DNA of 64,000 bases from Acidobacteriota bacterium (GCA_017307505.1 JAFKEE010000018.1:184737-248736); one strand, 5' to 3'. Positions 24,527 to 33,714 are shown, counted from the stretch's first letter. Program-made: numbers and translations. Notes: generated by a model not told the origin, from the letters alone.

Positions 24527-26185
24527 ATGACGAAGCAACCCATCTCCCAGCGCCGCCTCGCCGCCAACCGCGCCAACGCCCAAAAATCGACTGGGCCCCG
24601 CACCGCCGAAGGCAAGCGCCGCGTCTCCCAAAACGCGCGCCGCCACAACCTGTATTCGAAGCTCCATCAACTGCCCGAGGGAATCGCGGACCTCCTCTAC
24701 CGCAAAGCTTTGGAGGAAACCGCAGACATCGCCGATCCGCGCTTCCGGGCCCTGTTCGTCCATCGCCTCATGCTCCGCGGTCACGAACGCCGCCTCTTCC
24801 AACTCGAAGGCAAACTCTGGGCCGAAGCCCTTCGCGTCAACAGCGGAATCATCCCTTACGCCTCTCTCTGGATCCGCGAAAACCACGCCGAAGTGATCCA
24901 GGCCCTGGGCCGCTATCACGCCTGGATCTGCGTCCGCATCCGCGCCATCCAGAAGTCGATCTTCCCCTACATCATCGGAGACGAAGCGCACCAGACCGGC
25001 ATCCCCGCCAGAACCCAAGCCCTCCTGGCCTCGGCTGCCGGCTCCAGTCGCGCCATCATGCTGGTAGCCTCTGCGGGCACAAAACTCAGCCCGGACAACC
25101 GTTTTGCATCCCTCGGATCATGGAGCCCCAGCCCTTCCGGCCGCCCGGACGAAGCCAGTTCAACCTCTTCCGCCGTCTCCATCAATCAGAATCTGCCGCC
25201 AGCCGGAGGCCTGTCCGGCGTATTGACCGCCCGAGGCGGCTTCCGCCCGGTCCGTCCCGTCCCGGCGCCGCAGGCCGTCAAGGCAATCCGGCCCCCCACA
25301 GTCCCCGGCCTCAGCTTGCGCTTCCTAAACCGGTCCCGCAAACCAACCAATCCCACCAAAGCGAAGTCCTCCACAAAGAACCACGACCGTCAGGGAGTGG
25401 TCCCCACCCCGCTGCGAACCGCGACTGGGAAGGAGCGGGCCACGGGCCTCCAAACCCCCAAATCGAAGCCAATCCCCAGCCAACCAACAACACGAGGAGG
25501 GCGGACCCCCAGGTCCGCGGTTGGCCCCCTGGCCAACCACCCGGAGGCGCATCCGAGCGTACCGGCCGGGCGCTCACTGGAGCGGGTCACATCCACCCAA
25601 TCCACTCTCCACGAGCGAACAAACCCAACGCAGCCACACCCACCCGCCCTCTGCCCGGAACCAATCCCACCGGCCACTCCCGGCCCAGTCCCAGAGCGCC
25701 AGCGACGGGCTGGAACCCTGTCCTCCACACAGCAACGCAACCAACAAGGCGCGATGCCAACCCAACCCGTACAATTCCCCCGCTACGAGCGAACAAACCC
25801 AATGCCGGGATCGATGCCCGTCCCCCACCCGACCCCAATCTGCCCGGCCACTCCCGGCCCAGTCCCAGAGCGCCAGCGACGGGCTGGAACCCTGTCCTCC
25901 ACACAGCAACGCAACCAACGAGGCGCGATGCCAACCCAACCCGTACAATTCCCTCGCTACGAGCGAACAAACCCAACGCCGGGATCGATGCCCGTCCCCC
26001 ACCCGACTCCAATCCGCCCGGCCACCCCCGGCCCAGTCCCAGAGCGCCAGCGACGGGCTAAAACCCGGTCCTCCCCGCACCCAAGACAACACCAAAACGC
26101 CAACCAACCCGCCCATTCCACTCTCCGCGAGCGAACAAACCCAACCCCGGCAGCCACCCTCGGCCTGCCCCTACCCGTCACGTAA
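24527..26185 (+). CDS. Uncharacterised protein with conserved N-terminus and repeat-derived C-terminal half
   Basis: A 552-residue frame. The first 170 residues look genuine: SQRRLAANRANAQKSTGPRT then AEGKRRVSQNARRHNLYS, a basic motif I recall at the start of many unnamed acidobacterial proteins, followed by helical sequence (FVHRLMLRGHERRLFQLEGKLWAEALR, and YHAWICVRIRAIQKSIFPYII). From about residue 210 the sequence turns Pro/Arg/Thr-rich and is encoded by the same dispersed modules found at 16.8-17.3 kb, then by three 174-base tandem units (58 residues each, in frame). Other frames are also open across this tail, so it is probably not under protein selection. The N-terminal function is unknown; the start lacks a clear ribosome site. 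Confidence 0.6.
   Translation: MTKQPISQRRLAANRANAQKSTGPRTAEGKRRVSQNARRHNLYSKLHQLPEGIADLLYRKALEETADIADPRFRALFVHRLMLRGHERRLFQLEGKLWAEALRVNSGIIPYASLWIRENHAEVIQALGRYHAWICVRIRAIQKSIFPYIIGDEAHQTGIPARTQALLASAAGSSRAIMLVASAGTKLSPDNRFASLGSWSPSPSGRPDEASSTSSAVSINQNLPPAGGLSGVLTARGGFRPVRPVPAPQAVKAIRPPTVPGLSLRFLNRSRKPTNPTKAKSSTKNHDRQGVVPTPLRTATGKERATGLQTPKSKPIPSQPTTRGGRTPRSAVGPLANHPEAHPSVPAGRSLERVTSTQSTLHERTNPTQPHPPALCPEPIPPATPGPVPERQRRAGTLSSTQQRNQQGAMPTQPVQFPRYERTNPMPGSMPVPHPTPICPATPGPVPERQRRAGTLSSTQQRNQRGAMPTQPVQFPRYERTNPTPGSMPVPHPTPIRPATPGPVPERQRRAKTRSSPHPRQHQNANQPAHSTLRERTNPTPAATLGLPLPVT
25376..25544. repeat. Dispersed repeat modules shared with the 17 kb block
   Basis: Two modules lie inside the 3' half of the gene at 24527. 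One, around 25385-25430, has CCGTCAGGGAGTGGTCCCC followed by GCTGCGAACCGCG and corresponds to 16840-16880. The other, at 25500-25544, has GGCGGACCCCCAGGTCCGC followed by a GGTTGGCC..GGCCAACC hairpin and corresponds to 16984-17028 and 17129-17170. Confidence 0.75.
25611..26132 (+). repeat. 174-base tandem repeat, three units
   Basis: ACGAGCGAACAAACCCAA begins units at 25611, 25785 and 25959, and a partial fourth begins near 26127 (168 bases on). CGGCCCAGTCCCAGAGCGCC recurs at 25681, 25855 and 26029, again 174 apart. Because 174 is divisible by three, the frame of the gene at 24527 stays open. The CCCAGTCCCAGAGCG..AGCGACGGGCT core also occurs once at 17262-17290. Confidence 0.9.
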
Positions 26186-26272
26186 GCAGCACTAGCCCAC
26201 CGACCTTTAGCCCGTCTACCCAGCCGTTCCCAAACGGCCATGCTCTTTGACATTCAAACCGCACCTCCTGCA

Positions 26273-26299
26273 GGCGCCGCCCGCCCGGGTGGCGGCGCC
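26273..26299. other. Perfect GC hairpin upstream of the ethanolamine operon
   Basis: GGCGCCGCC (26273-26281) and GGCGGCGCC (26291-26299) form a perfect 9-base stem with a 9-base loop. It lies in the 202-base gap between the repeat-tailed gene and the permease. There is no T run after it on either strand, so it is not a standard terminator; it may stop the upstream transcript or structure the operon leader. Confidence 0.4.
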
Positions 26300-26387
26300 C
26301 ACCCCTTAGGCCCGCCGCCCCCACCGTTCCGCTATCCTAATCGCAAGTCCTTTGCACCGCGACGTGCCGTCGTTTCTGGGAGCGCCT

Positions 26388-27797
26388 TTGAAAACCACTT
26401 ATACGGCCGCCGACGCGGCCTATCTGGAACAACGCCAACTCCGCCGCCACGCGCGCGTCCTTCACCTCTGGGCGCTCGGCGTCGGCGCCGTCATCTCCGG
26501 CGACTTCTTCGGCTGGAACTTCGGACTCGCCGCGGGTGGCTTCGGCGGCATGCTCGTCGCCGTCCTCATCGTCACCCTGATGTACTCCGGACTCTGCTTC
26601 TCCATCGCGGAGATGTCTCCAGCCCTCCCCCACACCGGTGGAGCCTACTCCTTCGCCCGCACCGCCATGGGCCCCTGGGGCGGCTACATCACCGGACTCG
26701 CCGAGAACATGGAGTACATCCTCACCCCCGCCGTCATCGTCGTCGGCATCGGGGGCTACCTCGGCGCCATCTTCGGAACCCCGCGCGAATACGCACCTCT
26801 GTGGTGGCTCGCCTGCTACGCCGTCTTCGTCGCCCTCAACGTCTGGGGCGTCGAGCTCTCCTTCCGCTTCTCGGTCGTCATCACCCTCGCCGCCCTGGCC
26901 GTCCTTCTCGTCTTCTGGATCGGAGCCATCCCCCACTTCGACCTCACCCGCTGGTCCGGAGACTGGTTCCCCACGGGCTCCGCCGGTGTCTTATCGGCTA
27001 TGCCCTTCGCGCTCTGGTTCTATCTCGCCATCGAGCAACTGCCGCTGGCCGCCGAAGAGAGCCACGACCCCAAGCGCGACATGCCCCGCGGACTCCTCTG
27101 GGGCCTCGCCACCCTCATCCTCTGCGCCTTCCTCACCCTCTTCCTCAGCGCCGGCATCGCCCCCGGAGCCAAGGCCGTCGGCGCCTCCAGCGAGCCGCTC
27201 TTCCTTGGCTTCCAGACCATCTTCGGCCGCGGAGCCGGCACCCGCGTCCTCTCCCTCGTCGCCTGCACCGGCCTCATTGCCAGTTTTCACACGATCATCT
27301 TTGCCTACGGACGCCAGATCTACTCGCTCTCCCGCGCCGGCTACTTCCCGCGCTGGCTCTCCGTCACGCACGGCCAGCGCCGCACACCCCATCGCGCCCT
27401 CGTTGCCGGAGCCGCCCTCGGCTTCTGCGCCGCCCTCGCCATCCACCTCACGCCGCAGAACAGCCCCGTCGGCGCCATCCTCCTCAACATGGCCGTCTTC
27501 GGAGCGGTACTCGCCTACATCCTCCAGATGGTCTCCTTCCTCATGCTCCGTGCGAAATTCCCGCTGCTGGAGCGCCCCTACCTGAGCCCCCTCGGCCGCT
27601 TTGGCGCCATCCTCGCCATGCTCATCGCCGCCGTCACCCTCCTGGCCCTGTTCTTCAATTCGGAGTACAACAAAGGCGTGTGGGGCGCCGCCATCTGGTT
27701 CTTCCTGGGCATCCTCTACTTCTGGCTGCACGCCCGTCATCGCCTGATCCTGGCCCCGGAGGAGGAGTTCGCGGCCCAGGCCGGAGAGGAAGCATGA
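26388..27797 (+). CDS. APC-family permease, probable ethanolamine transporter
   Basis: A 469-residue inner-membrane transporter with about twelve hydrophobic segments. The start of the APC fold is clear (HLWALGVGAVISGDFFGWNFGLAAGGFGGML, with the GxG-type unwound first helix), as is the sixth-helix region PFALWFYLAIEQLPLAAEES and the loop FHTIIFAYGRQIYSLSRAGYFP typical of ethanolamine permeases. It is followed by eutB with an ATGA overlap, which supports ethanolamine as substrate. I chose the TTG at 26388 with GGGAG five bases upstream; a TTG twelve codons earlier is the alternative. The gene begins a three-gene operon. Confidence 0.85.
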   Translation: MKTTYTAADAAYLEQRQLRRHARVLHLWALGVGAVISGDFFGWNFGLAAGGFGGMLVAVLIVTLMYSGLCFSIAEMSPALPHTGGAYSFARTAMGPWGGYITGLAENMEYILTPAVIVVGIGGYLGAIFGTPREYAPLWWLACYAVFVALNVWGVELSFRFSVVITLAALAVLLVFWIGAIPHFDLTRWSGDWFPTGSAGVLSAMPFALWFYLAIEQLPLAAEESHDPKRDMPRGLLWGLATLILCAFLTLFLSAGIAPGAKAVGASSEPLFLGFQTIFGRGAGTRVLSLVACTGLIASFHTIIFAYGRQIYSLSRAGYFPRWLSVTHGQRRTPHRALVAGAALGFCAALAIHLTPQNSPVGAILLNMAVFGAVLAYILQMVSFLMLRAKFPLLERPYLSPLGRFGAILAMLIAAVTLLALFFNSEYNKGVWGAAIWFFLGILYFWLHARHRLILAPEEEFAAQAGEEA

Positions 27798-29083
27798 ACC
27801 TCAGGGAACTGCTGGCCAAGGCATCGCCGCTCCGCTCCGGCGACCAACTGGCCGGCCTGGCCGCCGAAACCGCGGAACAGCGCGTCCGGGCTCAGATGCA
27901 GCTCGCCGAGGTCCCCCTCCAGCGCTTTCTGAACGAGCCCGTCATCCCATACGAATCCGACGAGGTCACCCGCCTCATCGTCGACACCCACGACGCCGCG
28001 TCCTTCGCCCCCATCGCCCACTTGACGGTCGGTGGTCTTCGCGACTGGCTTCTCTCCGAGGCCGCCGATGGACAGACCCTCGCGGCCCTCTCGCCCGGCC
28101 TCACGCCCGAGATGGTCGCCGCCGTCTCCAAGATCATGCGGCTCCAGGATCTCGTCAGCGTCGCTGCCCGCCGCCGCGTTGTCACCCGCTTCCGCACCAC
28201 CATCGGCCTCCCCGGGCGCCTCGCCACCCGCCTCCAGCCCAACCACCCGACGGACGATCCCAGGGGCATCGCCGCCAGCGTGCTCGATGGCCTCTCCTAT
28301 GGGAACGGCGACGCCGTCATCGGCATCAATCCAGCCACCGACAACGTGACCGTCGTGCACAATCTGCTGCGCCTGCTGGACGACATGCGCCAGGCCTACG
28401 CCATCCCCACGCAAAACTGCGTCCTGGCCCACGTCACTACGCAGCTGCAGGCTCTTCAGCGCGGAGCCCCCATTGATCTCGTCTTCCAGTCCATCGCCGG
28501 CACCGAGGCCGCCAACACCAGCTTCGGCGTGAACCTCGCGCTGCTCGACGAAGCCTGGCAGGCCGCCCGCGAGCTGCGGCGCGGCGAGAACGTCATGTAC
28601 TTCGAAACAGGGCAGGGCAGCGCCCTCTCCGCCAACGCCCACCACGGTGTCGACCAGCTCACCTGCGAGGCCCGCGCCTACGCCGTCGCCCGCCGCTACG
28701 AGCCCCTGCTCGTCAATACCGTTGTCGGCTTCATCGGCCCCGAGTACCTCTACGACGGCAAGCAGATCCTCCGCGCCGGACTCGAAGACCACTTCTGCGG
28801 CAAGCTCCTGGGCCTGCCCATGGGCTGCGACATCTGCTACACCAACCATGCCGAAGCCGATCAGGACGACATGGATGCCCTCTTAACCATGCTCGGCGTT
28901 GCCGGCGTCAACTACATCATGGGCGTGCCCGGCGCCGACGACATCATGCTCCACTACCAGAGCACCAGCTTTCACGACGCCCTCTACCTCCGCTCCACCC
29001 TGGGTCTGAAACCGGCGCCCGAGTTCGAAGCCTGGCTGGACTCGCAGCCAGCCCTCTCTCCAAACCAATGGCTATTGACCTGA
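27794..29083 (+). CDS. eutB: Ethanolamine ammonia-lyase large subunit
   Basis: With EutC this adenosylcobalamin enzyme splits ethanolamine into acetaldehyde and ammonia. The 429-residue protein shows the expected conserved blocks: [16 protein letters not shown] near residue 45, [18 protein letters not shown] near 165, [15 protein letters not shown] near 235, [18 protein letters not shown] near 270, and [24 protein letters not shown] near 340, followed by [17 protein letters not shown]. It starts inside the permease stop codon and ends 16 bases into eutC, so the three are coupled. No shell, reactivase (EutA) or aldehyde dehydrogenase gene is nearby, as in simple non-microcompartment systems. 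Confidence 0.95.
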   Translation: MNLRELLAKASPLRSGDQLAGLAAETAEQRVRAQMQLAEVPLQRFLNEPVIPYESDEVTRLIVDTHDAASFAPIAHLTVGGLRDWLLSEAADGQTLAALSPGLTPEMVAAVSKIMRLQDLVSVAARRRVVTRFRTTIGLPGRLATRLQPNHPTDDPRGIAASVLDGLSYGNGDAVIGINPATDNVTVVHNLLRLLDDMRQAYAIPTQNCVLAHVTTQLQALQRGAPIDLVFQSIAGTEAANTSFGVNLALLDEAWQAARELRRGENVMYFETGQGSALSANAHHGVDQLTCEARAYAVARRYEPLLVNTVVGFIGPEYLYDGKQILRAGLEDHFCGKLLGLPMGCDICYTNHAEADQDDMDALLTMLGVAGVNYIMGVPGADDIMLHYQSTSFHDALYLRSTLGLKPAPEFEAWLDSQPALSPNQWLLT

Positions 29084-29751
29084 GAGCCTTCACCAACGCG
29101 CGCGTCGCTCTCGGCCGGGCCGGTCACAGCCTGCCCACGGCGGAACTCCTGCGCTTCCAACTCGACCATGCCCGCGCGCGCGACGCCGTCCACCACTCTC
29201 TGGACCCCCGCCACCTGCCACCGCATGTCCTGCTCCACAGCGCCGCGCCCGATCGCGCCACTTACCTGCGCCGCCCCGACCTCGGCCGCCGCCTCAGCGC
29301 CGATTCCGCGGCCCTGCTCGCGCCCGGTGACTACGACGCCGCCCTGGTCGTAGCCGACGGCCTCTCCGCCCTGGCCGTTGAACGGCACGCTCCGCCTTTG
29401 CTGGACGCCCTTCTGCCCAGGCTCGAGGGCTGGCGTCTCCCCCAACTCCATGTCGTCCTCCAGGGCCGGGTAGCCGTGGGCGACGAGATCGGCCAGCGCC
29501 TCGGCGCAGCACTGGTCGTCCTCCTCATCGGCGAACGTCCCGGCCTCACGTCGCCCGACAGCCTTGGCCTCTATCTCACCTGGGCCCCCCGGCCCGGACG
29601 CACCGACGCCGAACGCAACTGCATCTCCAACGTCCGCCCCGAAGGGCTCGACTATGCCCTCGCCGCCCACAAGCTCCATTTCCTCATGCAGGAAGCCCGC
29701 GCCCGCCGTCTCTCGGGTGTAGCTCTCAAGGAGGACGCCCTCCTGTTGTGA
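29068..29751 (+). CDS. eutC: Ethanolamine ammonia-lyase small subunit
   Basis: The small subunit helps form the cobalamin and substrate site of the ethanolamine ammonia-lyase. The 227-residue protein has the family blocks [34 protein letters not shown] at the start, [12 protein letters not shown], the long [24 protein letters not shown] stretch, and near the end [25 protein letters not shown] and [22 protein letters not shown]. It overlaps eutB by 16 bases. At 227 residues it is somewhat shorter than the E. coli protein, whose N-terminus is extended. The next gene begins 47 bases on. Confidence 0.95.
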   Translation: MAIDLRAFTNARVALGRAGHSLPTAELLRFQLDHARARDAVHHSLDPRHLPPHVLLHSAAPDRATYLRRPDLGRRLSADSAALLAPGDYDAALVVADGLSALAVERHAPPLLDALLPRLEGWRLPQLHVVLQGRVAVGDEIGQRLGAALVVLLIGERPGLTSPDSLGLYLTWAPRPGRTDAERNCISNVRPEGLDYALAAHKLHFLMQEARARRLSGVALKEDALLL

Positions 29752-29798
29752 CACCGAGGCGCGACTCTGATAGATTCCCCCTGGAGTCATTTTTTCTC

Positions 29799-31865
29799 AT
29801 GGATCGCAGGAAATTCTTGACTATTTCGGCAATAACCGCGGCAACCGCCGCGGCCGCCGACGGACCGAAGCTCGGTGTCTGGAAGACATTGGGCAAGTTG
29901 GGTGAGGAAGATGGAACCACGCCGGTCGATGGCGCAAAATGGTACTCCGCGGAAGCCGTCGGCGACGGCATGGCCTTTGAGTTCAAACCAGGCACGCTTG
30001 CCCGCCAGCGTTGCCTCACCGCCGACATGCTGCTGGACGGCCGGGAACTCGCCGTTTTCCAGATTACCCTCGGCGAAGGCCCCAAAGGGCGCCAGCTCAC
30101 CTTCCGCTTCGGCGCCCTCAATCAGTGCTCCTTCCGCATGCGGCTGGACTTGGCTCTCGTCGACCAGAGCCAGTGGATGTCCGATCGCGATGGCGCCTTC
30201 CTCAAGCCCACCTTTGGCGGCGATCGCGTCGATCTCGCCAAGGTCGATCGTCTCGCCTTTACCATCCTGCGCAAGGGGCCCAAACCCGTTCGCTGGTGCA
30301 TGACCGACCTGCGCATCCTGCCCACCCTTGCCCCCAAGCTCACCGAACCGGTGCTTCCCAAGGGCGTCCTCCTTGACGAGTTTGGCCAGAGCGCCCTGCT
30401 CGAATGGCCGGCCAAGACGCGGTCCGCCGAAGAGCTGAAGGCCCGCATCAAGGGCCAGTTCGATGCCGCGCCCGGGCAGGCCTGGCCGGAAGGCTTCTCC
30501 AAATGGGGCGGCTGGAAAGCCCGCAAACTCACTGAGCCCACCGGTTGGTTCCGCACCAAACAGCAGGACGGCCGCTGGTGGCTGGTCGATCCCGACGGTT
30601 ATGCCTTCTGGTCCGCCGGCATCGACTGCGTTCGCGTCGATGTCGACGCCCGCGTCGACGGCATCCAGGCCGCCCTCAAGTGGCTGCCGGAACTGCCCGA
30701 ATACGCCGACGCCGTGCGTACAGGAGACCGTCCGCGCCCCTCATCGAAGTCCGTCAACTTCCTGGCTGCGAACATGATCCGCGCTCTCGGTCGCGAGGGC
30801 TGGCGCGACAAGTGGGCCCGCATCACCCTCGCCGAACTGAAGCGCCTGCGCTTCAACACGGTCGGCAACTGGAGCGATTGGGAGTTCGCCTCCAAAGCGG
30901 CCTTCCCTTATGTCCGGCCCATGAGCTTCCGCGGCACACGCTGCGGCATGGTCTACCGCGATTTCCCCGACATCTTCCACGCCGCCTTCGAACAGGATGC
31001 GGCCGACTATGCCGCCGACCTGAAGAGCACCGCCAACGACCCTGCCCTCATCGGCTACTTCCTCATGAATGAGCCCACCTGGGCCTTCTCCTCGGAGCTC
31101 CCCGCCGTGGGCATGCTCTACAACGCCAGCATCTGCGCCACGCGCCAGGAGCTGGTTCGTTTCCTCCGCAGGAAGTATGATGGCGACGCCGCCCTCGCCA
31201 AGGCCTGGAACACCGCCGCGACCTTTGACAGGATCGCCCAGGGTAAGTGGCAGGGCGTCCTGCCGCCCGAAGCCATGCCGGACCTCCGCGAGTTCAGCGC
31301 CGTCATGGTCGAGCGCTACTTCCAGACGATCTCCAAAGCCTGTAAGCAGGTGGATCCGAACCACCTGAACCTCGGCATGCGCTGGCAGGGCGTGCCGGAA
31401 GACTGGGCCGTGCCGGGCATGAAGTCGTTCGACGTCTTCAGCATGAACTGCTATCAGGAAAAGGTGCCCGCCGCCACGGTGGACAAGATCCACAGCCTGG
31501 TGAAGATGCCCGTCATGGTGGGCGAATGGCACTTCGGCGCGCTGGACGTCGGCCTGCCGGCCTCTGGCATCGGACACCTGAAGAATCAGGAAGACCGCGG
31601 CAAGGCCTATCGCTTCTACCTGGAAGATGCTGCCGCGCAACCCAACTGCGTGGGCGTCCACTGGTTCACCCTATACGACGAAAGCGCCCTGGGGCGCTTC
31701 GATGGGGAGAACTACAATATCGGCTTCCTGGACGTCTGCAACCGCGCCTATGAGGAGTTGGGGCGGGCGGCCATCAGCAGTCACGAACGGATGTATACCG
31801 TGGCGGCCGGCCAGGACAAGCCCTTTGCCGGCGCACCGCGCCATCTGCCCAAACTGTTCCTCTAA
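29799..31865 (+). CDS. Tat-exported glycoside hydrolase, clan GH-A (GH50/agarase-like)
   Basis: A 688-residue secreted enzyme. The N-terminus MDRRKFLTIS followed by an Ala-rich stretch is a Tat signal. Residues 45-175 form a beta-sandwich domain. The TIM-barrel part begins with GRWWLVDPDGYAFWSAGIDCV (259-279), a motif shared with GH50 beta-agarases and related galactosidases. The likely acid/base is Glu425 in FLMNEPTW and the nucleophile Glu576 in VGEWHFG. The substrate is probably a galactose-rich or similar polysaccharide, but inspection cannot fix it. I chose the ATG at 29799 because the Tat motif starts there. It follows the eut operon but need not be part of it. Confidence 0.75.
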   Translation: MDRRKFLTISAITAATAAAADGPKLGVWKTLGKLGEEDGTTPVDGAKWYSAEAVGDGMAFEFKPGTLARQRCLTADMLLDGRELAVFQITLGEGPKGRQLTFRFGALNQCSFRMRLDLALVDQSQWMSDRDGAFLKPTFGGDRVDLAKVDRLAFTILRKGPKPVRWCMTDLRILPTLAPKLTEPVLPKGVLLDEFGQSALLEWPAKTRSAEELKARIKGQFDAAPGQAWPEGFSKWGGWKARKLTEPTGWFRTKQQDGRWWLVDPDGYAFWSAGIDCVRVDVDARVDGIQAALKWLPELPEYADAVRTGDRPRPSSKSVNFLAANMIRALGREGWRDKWARITLAELKRLRFNTVGNWSDWEFASKAAFPYVRPMSFRGTRCGMVYRDFPDIFHAAFEQDAADYAADLKSTANDPALIGYFLMNEPTWAFSSELPAVGMLYNASICATRQELVRFLRRKYDGDAALAKAWNTAATFDRIAQGKWQGVLPPEAMPDLREFSAVMVERYFQTISKACKQVDPNHLNLGMRWQGVPEDWAVPGMKSFDVFSMNCYQEKVPAATVDKIHSLVKMPVMVGEWHFGALDVGLPASGIGHLKNQEDRGKAYRFYLEDAAAQPNCVGVHWFTLYDESALGRFDGENYNIGFLDVCNRAYEELGRAAISSHERMYTVAAGQDKPFAGAPRHLPKLFL

Positions 31866-31880
31866 CCGCCCGCTGGAGAA

Positions 31881-32282
31881 TTACTTGAGGGCCTTCTTGG
31901 CCTTCTTCACGTCGTCGTCGGCCACCTGGATCAGGACGGCGAACTTGCCGTCGCCCGTGCTCAGGGCCTGGGCGGCGCGAACGGCGATGCCTGCCGCGGC
32001 CAGCTTCGATAGCGCCTCGGCCACGCTCCCGGGCTGGTCGGCGCCCGAGACATAGAGCGAACTCTGCTTGGCGCTGATCTCCAGCCCCAGCTTCTTCGCC
32101 GCTTTGGTGAACGCCTTCGGTTCGGTGGGCGCGATGTCCAACTGGGCCTTCTTGCCCTTCACCGGGTAGCCCCAGAAGCCCAGCATGTTGACGCCGGCGT
32201 CCTTGAGGGAGGTCAGAATCTTGGCCCCTTCACCGGTCTTGTTCGGAACGGTGAGGGAGAAGTAGGTTACGATCTCTGCCAT
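31881..32282 (-). CDS. ACT-like domain protein
   Basis: A 133-residue cytoplasmic protein with two ACT-like beta-alpha-beta units. The first is EIVTYFSLTVPNKTGEGAKILTSLKDAGVNMLGFWGYP and the second SLYVSGADQPGSVAEALSKLAAAGIAVRAAQAL, each beginning with a strand and a PxxxG-like turn as in ACT domains that bind amino acids. The ATG at 32282 has AAGGA seven bases upstream; the frame extends 16 codons further without a better site. It lies 44 bases after the antiporter gene on the same strand. The bound ligand is unknown. Confidence 0.75.
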   Translation of the reverse strand: MAEIVTYFSLTVPNKTGEGAKILTSLKDAGVNMLGFWGYPVKGKKAQLDIAPTEPKAFTKAAKKLGLEISAKQSSLYVSGADQPGSVAEALSKLAAAGIAVRAAQALSTGDGKFAVLIQVADDDVKKAKKALK

Positions 32283-32326
32283 GGTAAATCCTTTGAAATG
32301 AGACTTCGACGATTGTAGCGCTTTGT

Positions 32327-33559
32327 TCATCCCAGGCGGACGCGCGTCTCGTCATCGTCCCCGTCAGCTTCCGCAGGCACCAGGTCCCGGTATGCGTAAC
32401 TCAACATCGGCGGAGCCACGATGGTCGTCATCACAGCCATAAAGACGGCGATGCCATAGACCTCCTGGCTGATGTTGCCCTTGCTCAGGCCCACCTGTGC
32501 CACCACCATTCCGACTTCGCCTCGAGGCACCATCCCCAGGCCAATCCGGGTCGCATCCTTCAAGCCCAGGCTGTGGGATCCAAGGCCGCAGCCCACCGCC
32601 TTGGAAACGATGGCGGCCAGCAGGATCACCACCGCCAACCCCAGCGTCGATGCGCTGGAAAAGATCCGCAAGTCCATCTGAAGACCAATCGAGGCGAGGA
32701 AGAACGGGATCATCAGCTCCCCGGCGCCATGAACCAGCGTGTGCAGCCGGTGGGAGGCGATCTCTGCCAGCGCCATGCCCGCCAGGAACGCTCCCACGAT
32801 GGCCGCGACTCCGGAGTAGGTCGCCAGCAGCGCCATGATGAACAGGAAACAGACCGCGATGGCGAACTCCCCTTCCTGCACGCGTGCCTTCTCCATCATC
32901 TTGGGGAGCACGATGTTGACGGTCTTCGTCCCGAACTTGGCCACCGCCACCACGAACCCGATGGAGACCAGGGCCGTCGTAACCAGGCCCAGGAAGTCGA
33001 TGCCCCTGCCCTCGCCCATCGACGAGACCACGGCCAGCACCAGCAGCCCCAGTACATCGTCGATCACCGCTGCCGCCAGGATGATCTGGGCGGTTCGATG
33101 CTTCAGTAAACCCTTGCCTGCCAGCACTTGGGCGGTGATGCCGACGCTGGTCGCCACCATCGCGGCGCCCATAAAGATCGACTCCAGGTGGGGGTGCCCG
33201 GCGCCCAGCATAATCGTCCAGCCCAGGAGGAAAGGCAGGATGACCCCCAGCATGGCCACGATCATCGCCGTCTTGCCCGCCCGCATCAGTTCGGTCGCCT
33301 TCACCTCCAGGCCGACCTGGAAGAGCAGGAACATTACGCCCAGCTCAGCCAGCGCATGCAGCAGGCCGTCGTACTGGATCCAGCCCAGCGCCGAGGGACC
33401 AATCAGGATGCCCGCCAGCAGGCCGCCCACGATTCCGGGCATCCGCAGCCGCTCCGCCAGTTCCGCCAGCAGCTTCGCAGAGCCGAAAACGATGAGCATC
33501 TGCAGCGGCAAATGCGCCGCCTCGGCCATGCCCGACGGGACTGCGGAAGGGGTATTCAT
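32327..33559 (-). CDS. Cation:proton antiporter (Kef/CPA2 family)
   Basis: A 410-residue inner-membrane antiporter that exchanges Na+ or K+ for protons. It has about twelve hydrophobic segments. The family's conserved parts are visible: MPGIVGGLLAGILIGPSALGW near residue 40, LGVMFLLFQVGLEV near 72, the ion-binding stretch AAAVIDDVLGLLVLAVV with the Asp-Asp pair near 165, IPFFLASIGLQMDL near 285, and MVPRGEVGMVVAQVGL near 345. There is no C-terminal RCK/TrkA nucleotide-binding domain, unlike KefB/C. The downstream ACT-like gene may supply a regulatory role, but that is inference. Confidence 0.9.
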   Translation of the reverse strand: MNTPSAVPSGMAEAAHLPLQMLIVFGSAKLLAELAERLRMPGIVGGLLAGILIGPSALGWIQYDGLLHALAELGVMFLLFQVGLEVKATELMRAGKTAMIVAMLGVILPFLLGWTIMLGAGHPHLESIFMGAAMVATSVGITAQVLAGKGLLKHRTAQIILAAAVIDDVLGLLVLAVVSSMGEGRGIDFLGLVTTALVSIGFVVAVAKFGTKTVNIVLPKMMEKARVQEGEFAIAVCFLFIMALLATYSGVAAIVGAFLAGMALAEIASHRLHTLVHGAGELMIPFFLASIGLQMDLRIFSSASTLGLAVVILLAAIVSKAVGCGLGSHSLGLKDATRIGLGMVPRGEVGMVVAQVGLSKGNISQEVYGIAVFMAVMTTIVAPPMLSYAYRDLVPAEADGDDDETRVRLG

Positions 33560-33690
33560 CTGCCTACTATCTTACGGTTATGCGTCTTGGGCCGCACACT
33601 TCTATCCCTCTGAAATCAGGCAATAAAAATTTTCACTGACCTTCAGAAGATTTATCTGTTAGTCAGCCCATGTGCCGCAGTGTACGATGA

Positions 33691-33714
33691 GAAACCAAAC
33701 CCCCGTCTGGTTTC
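33691..33714. promoter_or_regulatory. Hairpin in the leader region of amtB
   Basis: GAAACCA (33691-33697) and TGGTTTC (33708-33714) form a perfect 7-base stem with a 10-base loop, about 140 bases upstream of the amtB start. No T run follows. I saw no convincing sigma-54 promoter (TGGCAC-N5-TTGCA) in 33560-33855, so the nitrogen-control site of this operon remains unidentified. Confidence 0.35.

Noticed and set aside
24412-26061. A long plus-strand frame overlapping the gene at 24527
   Set aside because: It is a shifted frame of the same region, open only because stop codons are rare in the repeats; the 24527 frame has the conserved N-terminus.
25574-26116. A 180-codon minus-strand frame over the 174-base array
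   Set aside because: Periodic Ser/Trp/Gly-rich translation of the tandem repeat in reverse; no start signals and no family.
26186-26387. Cobalamin riboswitch upstream of the eut operon
   Set aside because: I looked for the B12-box and a branched leader and saw only one GC hairpin; the gap is also short.
27737-28849. A 370-codon minus-strand frame across eutB
   Set aside because: Gly/Val/Asp-rich antisense shadow; the plus-strand eutB has full conserved blocks.
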